Positions 5,665 through 6,102 of a DNA stretch of 6,102 bases are shown here, one piece after another. The stretch is taken from assembly GCA_023426435.1 (NCBI GenBank), contig JAFAAS010000155.1, positions 1-6,102 of the forward strand, in the 5' to 3' direction. Made by a program: the position numbers and the translations under genes. Below the pieces are notes generated by a model. It worked only from the letters and a program-made list of their open reading frames with translations, was not told the origin of the DNA and made no database searches. The stretch's first letter is position 1. Each line of letters opens with the position of its first letter. The DNA comes from Verrucomicrobiota bacterium. Its GTDB lineage: Bacteria > Verrucomicrobiota > Verrucomicrobiia > Opitutales > Opitutaceae.

Positions 5665-5736
5665 CTCCGCATCCGCCCCCGACCCGACTTCGCGCGAACC
5701 TCCCCGCCCTCACGCTGTCCTTCCGAACCGGTCGTA

Positions 5737-6102
5737 ATGAAAAGAACGGCGATCATCATCCTCGGTTTCGTCGTGATCGTCGTGTCGGTTCTCACGTATC
5801 GCGCTTACCGCAACCGCAGCGACCGTGAGCTCGCCGCGCGTCGCGCCCTCATCTCGGAGCGAGACCTCACCGTTCAACAACGCAGCACCGCCGAAAAAGA
5901 AGCCCAACGTCTCGCCGCCCTCCAAGCCCAGCAGGAAGCCGAGGCCGCCGCCAAAGCCATCGCCGACCTCCGCGCCCGCGAAGCCGCCGAAGCCGAACGC
6001 CGCGCCGCCGCCGAAGCCGAACTCCTTCGCCTCCACGCAGAGCTCGAACGCCTCCGCCGCGAAACCGAGTCCATGCTCGAGCAAACGAAGAACCTCACCG
6101 CC
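5737..6102 (+). CDS. Membrane-anchored coiled-coil protein, N-terminal part
   Basis: The frame starts at ATG 5737 and stays open to the last base, giving 122 residues with the end outside the window. Residues 4-20 (TAIIILGFVVIVVSVLT) form one membrane segment after a short basic start (MKR), and positive residues follow (YRAYRNR), predicting an N-in anchor with the remainder outside the cytoplasm or in the periplasm. From about residue 28 the sequence is a long charged helix rich in Ala, Glu, Arg and Leu (for example AELERLRRETESMLEQ), a strong coiled-coil pattern. No catalytic motif is visible, and I do not recognise the family. The gene begins 72 nt after the kinase stop without a clear ribosome site. 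Low-complexity Ala/Glu coding also leaves the opposite strand open, but the membrane segment, charge pattern and codon use favour this strand. Confidence 0.7.
   Translation, partial: MKRTAIIILGFVVIVVSVLTYRAYRNRSDRELAARRALISERDLTVQQRSTAEKEAQRLAALQAQQEAEAAAKAIADLRAREAAEAERRAAAEAELLRLHAELERLRRETESMLEQTKNLTA

Noticed and set aside
5710..6084. Antisense Gly/Phe-rich frame opposite the coiled-coil gene
   Set aside because: Composition mirrors the Ala/Glu coding on the + strand; the + frame has a membrane anchor and heptad pattern.

Overview
The window is a GC-rich bacterial chromosome segment with no sign of tRNA, rRNA, CRISPR array, insertion sequence or phage gene. The + strand is C-rich throughout, and + strand genes favour GCC and CTC codons. 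That codon style, the intergenic repeat families and the gene types suggest a verrucomicrobial genome of the Opitutaceae kind. This placement rests on general resemblance, not on a search, and I hold it at moderate confidence.

Layout. (1) 2-766 (+): the C-terminal third of a ligase-associated Lhr-type DEXH helicase, cut by the window edge. (2) 881-1552 (+): PdeM, the ligase-associated metallophosphoesterase and single-strand DNA endonuclease. (3) 1549-2322 (+): a secreted DUF3108 protein that overlaps pdeM by ATGA. (4) 2323-2563: a convergent intergenic gap made largely of small repeats. (5) 2564-3187 (-): an AAG/MPG-family 3-methyladenine DNA glycosylase. (6) 3188-3334: a divergent gap holding a second copy of a structured repeat. 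(7) 3335-4768 (+): an MFS transporter. (8) 4774-5664 (+): a PfkB-family sugar or sugar-phosphate kinase, 5 nt after the transporter. (9) 5737 to the window end (+): the start of a membrane-anchored coiled-coil protein, open at the edge.

Functionally, the left half is a DNA-repair neighbourhood. The helicase and PdeM belong to a known four-gene repair cluster (Lhr-type helicase, MPE/PdeM, exonuclease, ATP-dependent ligase); the other two members would be expected upstream. An alkylation-repair glycosylase lies on the opposite strand. The right half looks like a small import-and-phosphorylate unit.

The least ordinary signals are not genes. Four 21-nt hairpins with the same 9 + 3 + 9 geometry occur in about 2.5 kb (806-826, 2323-2343, 3162-3182, 3304-3324). 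Two of them look like diverged copies of one element with compensating changes in the stem. Two carry tandem G-A/G-A mismatches. The strand-dependent swap of codon usage (GCC versus GCG) between the + genes and the single - gene is also clear. I did not find a convincing new multi-gene system.
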